From DATLFP01 sp035540955 (lineage in GTDB: Bacteria > Actinomycetota > Acidimicrobiia > Acidimicrobiales > CADCSY01), in assembly GCA_035540955.1 (NCBI GenBank), contig DATLFP010000132.1:1-6700 (forward strand): a stretch of 6,700 bases of DNA, written 5' to 3'. The notes beneath the pieces were generated by a model, which was not told where the DNA came from, searched no databases, and saw nothing but the letters and a program-made list of their open reading frames with translations. The translations under genes and the position numbers were made by a program. The first letter of the stretch is position 1. Every line of letters begins with the position of its first letter. Shown one piece after another: positions 6,181-6,700 of this stretch.

Positions 6181-6198
6181 GTCGGACGCCAGTCCGGC
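6181..6198 (+). other. Small hairpin in the gap before the amphi-Trp gene
   Basis: GTCGGAC (6181-6187) and GTCCGGC (6192-6198) can form a 7-pair stem with one G-U pair and a GCCA loop. It lies in the 99-bp gap between the DUF2007-type and amphi-Trp genes. There is no T-tract after it, so it is not a standard intrinsic terminator; it might act as an mRNA structure in the leader. The rest of the gap shows a GATCGCC direct repeat (6155-6161, 6216-6222) and no clear -35/-10 pair. Confidence 0.3.
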
Positions 6199-6255
6199 AG
6201 TCGGAGTGGCAAGCCGATCGCCCGAAGCGTCCACGCGCAGAACGGAGACCATGTC

Positions 6256-6480
6256 ATGAGCGAGGAGCTGATCGAGGTCGAGACCGAGGAGAGCCTGGCG
6301 CGGGAGGCGGCGGCGCAGCGCCTCCGGGACCTCGCCGACCAGCTGTCGCGGCAGAACGCGGTGACCTTCACCAAGGGCGGGCTGCGCCACACCCTCAAGG
6401 TGCCGGGCCAGGTGACCTACAGCGTCGAGATCGAGGTCACCGACGAGGGCGGCGAGATCGAGGTCGAGATCACCTGGTGA
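6256..6480 (+). CDS. Amphi-Trp domain-containing protein
   Basis: A 74-residue acidic protein recognised as the amphi-Trp domain family, whose function is not established. An N-terminal charged helix (EESLAREAAAQRLRDLADQL at 11-30) is followed by alternating strands VTFTKGG, HTLKVP, VTYSVEIEVTD and GEIEVEITW, ending exactly at Trp74. The alternating hydrophobic/charged pattern and the terminal Trp are the family's signature. No signal peptide or membrane segment is present. The ATG at 6256 is supported by GGAG at 6244-6247 with an 8-nt spacer; an ATG five bases earlier is out of frame. The gene may be read from its own promoter or through from the DUF2007-type gene 99 bp upstream. Its last 11 bases overlap the end of the convergent acetyltransferase gene. 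The family call is firm; its cellular role cannot be stated. Confidence 0.87.
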   Translation: MSEELIEVETEESLAREAAAQRLRDLADQLSRQNAVTFTKGGLRHTLKVPGQVTYSVEIEVTDEGGEIEVEITW

Positions 6481-6700
6481 CGGCGAACACGTGGCGGACC
6501 ATGGTGTTGCCCTGGTCGTCCACGTGGCGGTCGCGCTCGAGCGCACCGACGGCTCGAGCGACCCGCAGCGACGCCTCGTTGCGCTCGTCGACGCCGATCC
6601 ACGCCTCGCGGGCGCCGGTGTGTTCGCCCACGAACTGCAGGATGAGCCGCACCGCCCGGCTCACGTAGCCCTTCCCGCGGTGCTCGGGATGCGCCGAGTA
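6470..6700 (-). CDS. GNAT-family N-acetyltransferase, C-terminal part (partial)
   Basis: The window holds the last 76 codons; the start lies beyond the right edge. The visible part opens with HPEHRGKGYVSRAVRLILQF, the acetyl-CoA pyrophosphate-binding motif A (Arg/Gln-x-x-Gly-x-Gly form, here R-G-K-G-Y) and its helix. It continues with WIGVDERNEASLRVARAVGA, the N-x-x-S-x-x-V-x-x-x-x-G pattern common in RimJ/RimL-type enzymes, and ends TMVRHVFAVTR. Such enzymes move an acetyl group from acetyl-CoA to an amine, often a protein N-terminus or a small molecule; the substrate cannot be told here. Its TGA (6472-6470) lies inside the convergent amphi-Trp gene, giving an 11-base tail-to-tail overlap without room for a terminator. 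Confidence 0.87.
   Translation of the reverse strand, partial: YSAHPEHRGKGYVSRAVRLILQFVGEHTGAREAWIGVDERNEASLRVARAVGALERDRHVDDQGNTMVRHVFAVTR

Overview
The window is a stretch of a high-GC Actinomycetota chromosome. Codons end overwhelmingly in G or C, GTG starts are common, and an almost textbook Pup ligase gene (pafA) sits with the pafB/pafC regulator pair. The GC-rich, compact style and the break in the mycobacterial gene order (no tatA/tatC after pafC, an extra DUF3866 gene after pafA) suggest a lineage outside the Mycobacteriales, perhaps Acidimicrobiia. That placement is inference.

Layout. At 1-832 on the plus strand lie the tail of a sensor histidine kinase and a glycerophosphodiester phosphodiesterase-type protein. 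Convergent to these, on the minus strand from 5798 down to 842, runs one tight gene chain: pafA, a DUF3866 protein, possibly a 23-codon bridging ORF, pafB, pafC and lepB. Nearly every junction is a stop/start overlap (TAGTG, TGATG, TGATG, TGATG, GTGA), so the chain looks like a single translationally coupled transcript. Divergent from pafA, on the plus strand, are a small DUF2007-type protein with a C-terminal membrane anchor and, after a 99-bp gap, an amphi-Trp domain protein. The right edge holds the C-terminal part of a GNAT acetyltransferase on the minus strand, whose end overlaps the amphi-Trp gene.

How the genes fit together. PafA ligates the ubiquitin-like modifier Pup to lysines of proteins destined for the actinobacterial proteasome. 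PafB and PafC together form a WYL-domain transcription activator that in mycobacteria controls much of the DNA-damage response. The co-transcription of pafA with pafBC is known in mycobacteria. Here a DUF3866 gene of unknown function is wedged between them and coupled to pafA, and a type I signal peptidase gene is coupled to pafC.

Most notable points: DUF3866 as a candidate accessory factor of pupylation or of the PafBC response; the exact-fit 23-codon ORF that fills the only gap in the operon; and a 12-bp palindrome in the 40-bp pafA/DUF2007 divergent gap that carries a TANNNT -10 on each strand, placed for near-leaderless transcripts both ways. No tRNA, rRNA, CRISPR array, insertion sequence or strong intrinsic terminator was seen. 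No stretch over 300 bases lacks a gene.
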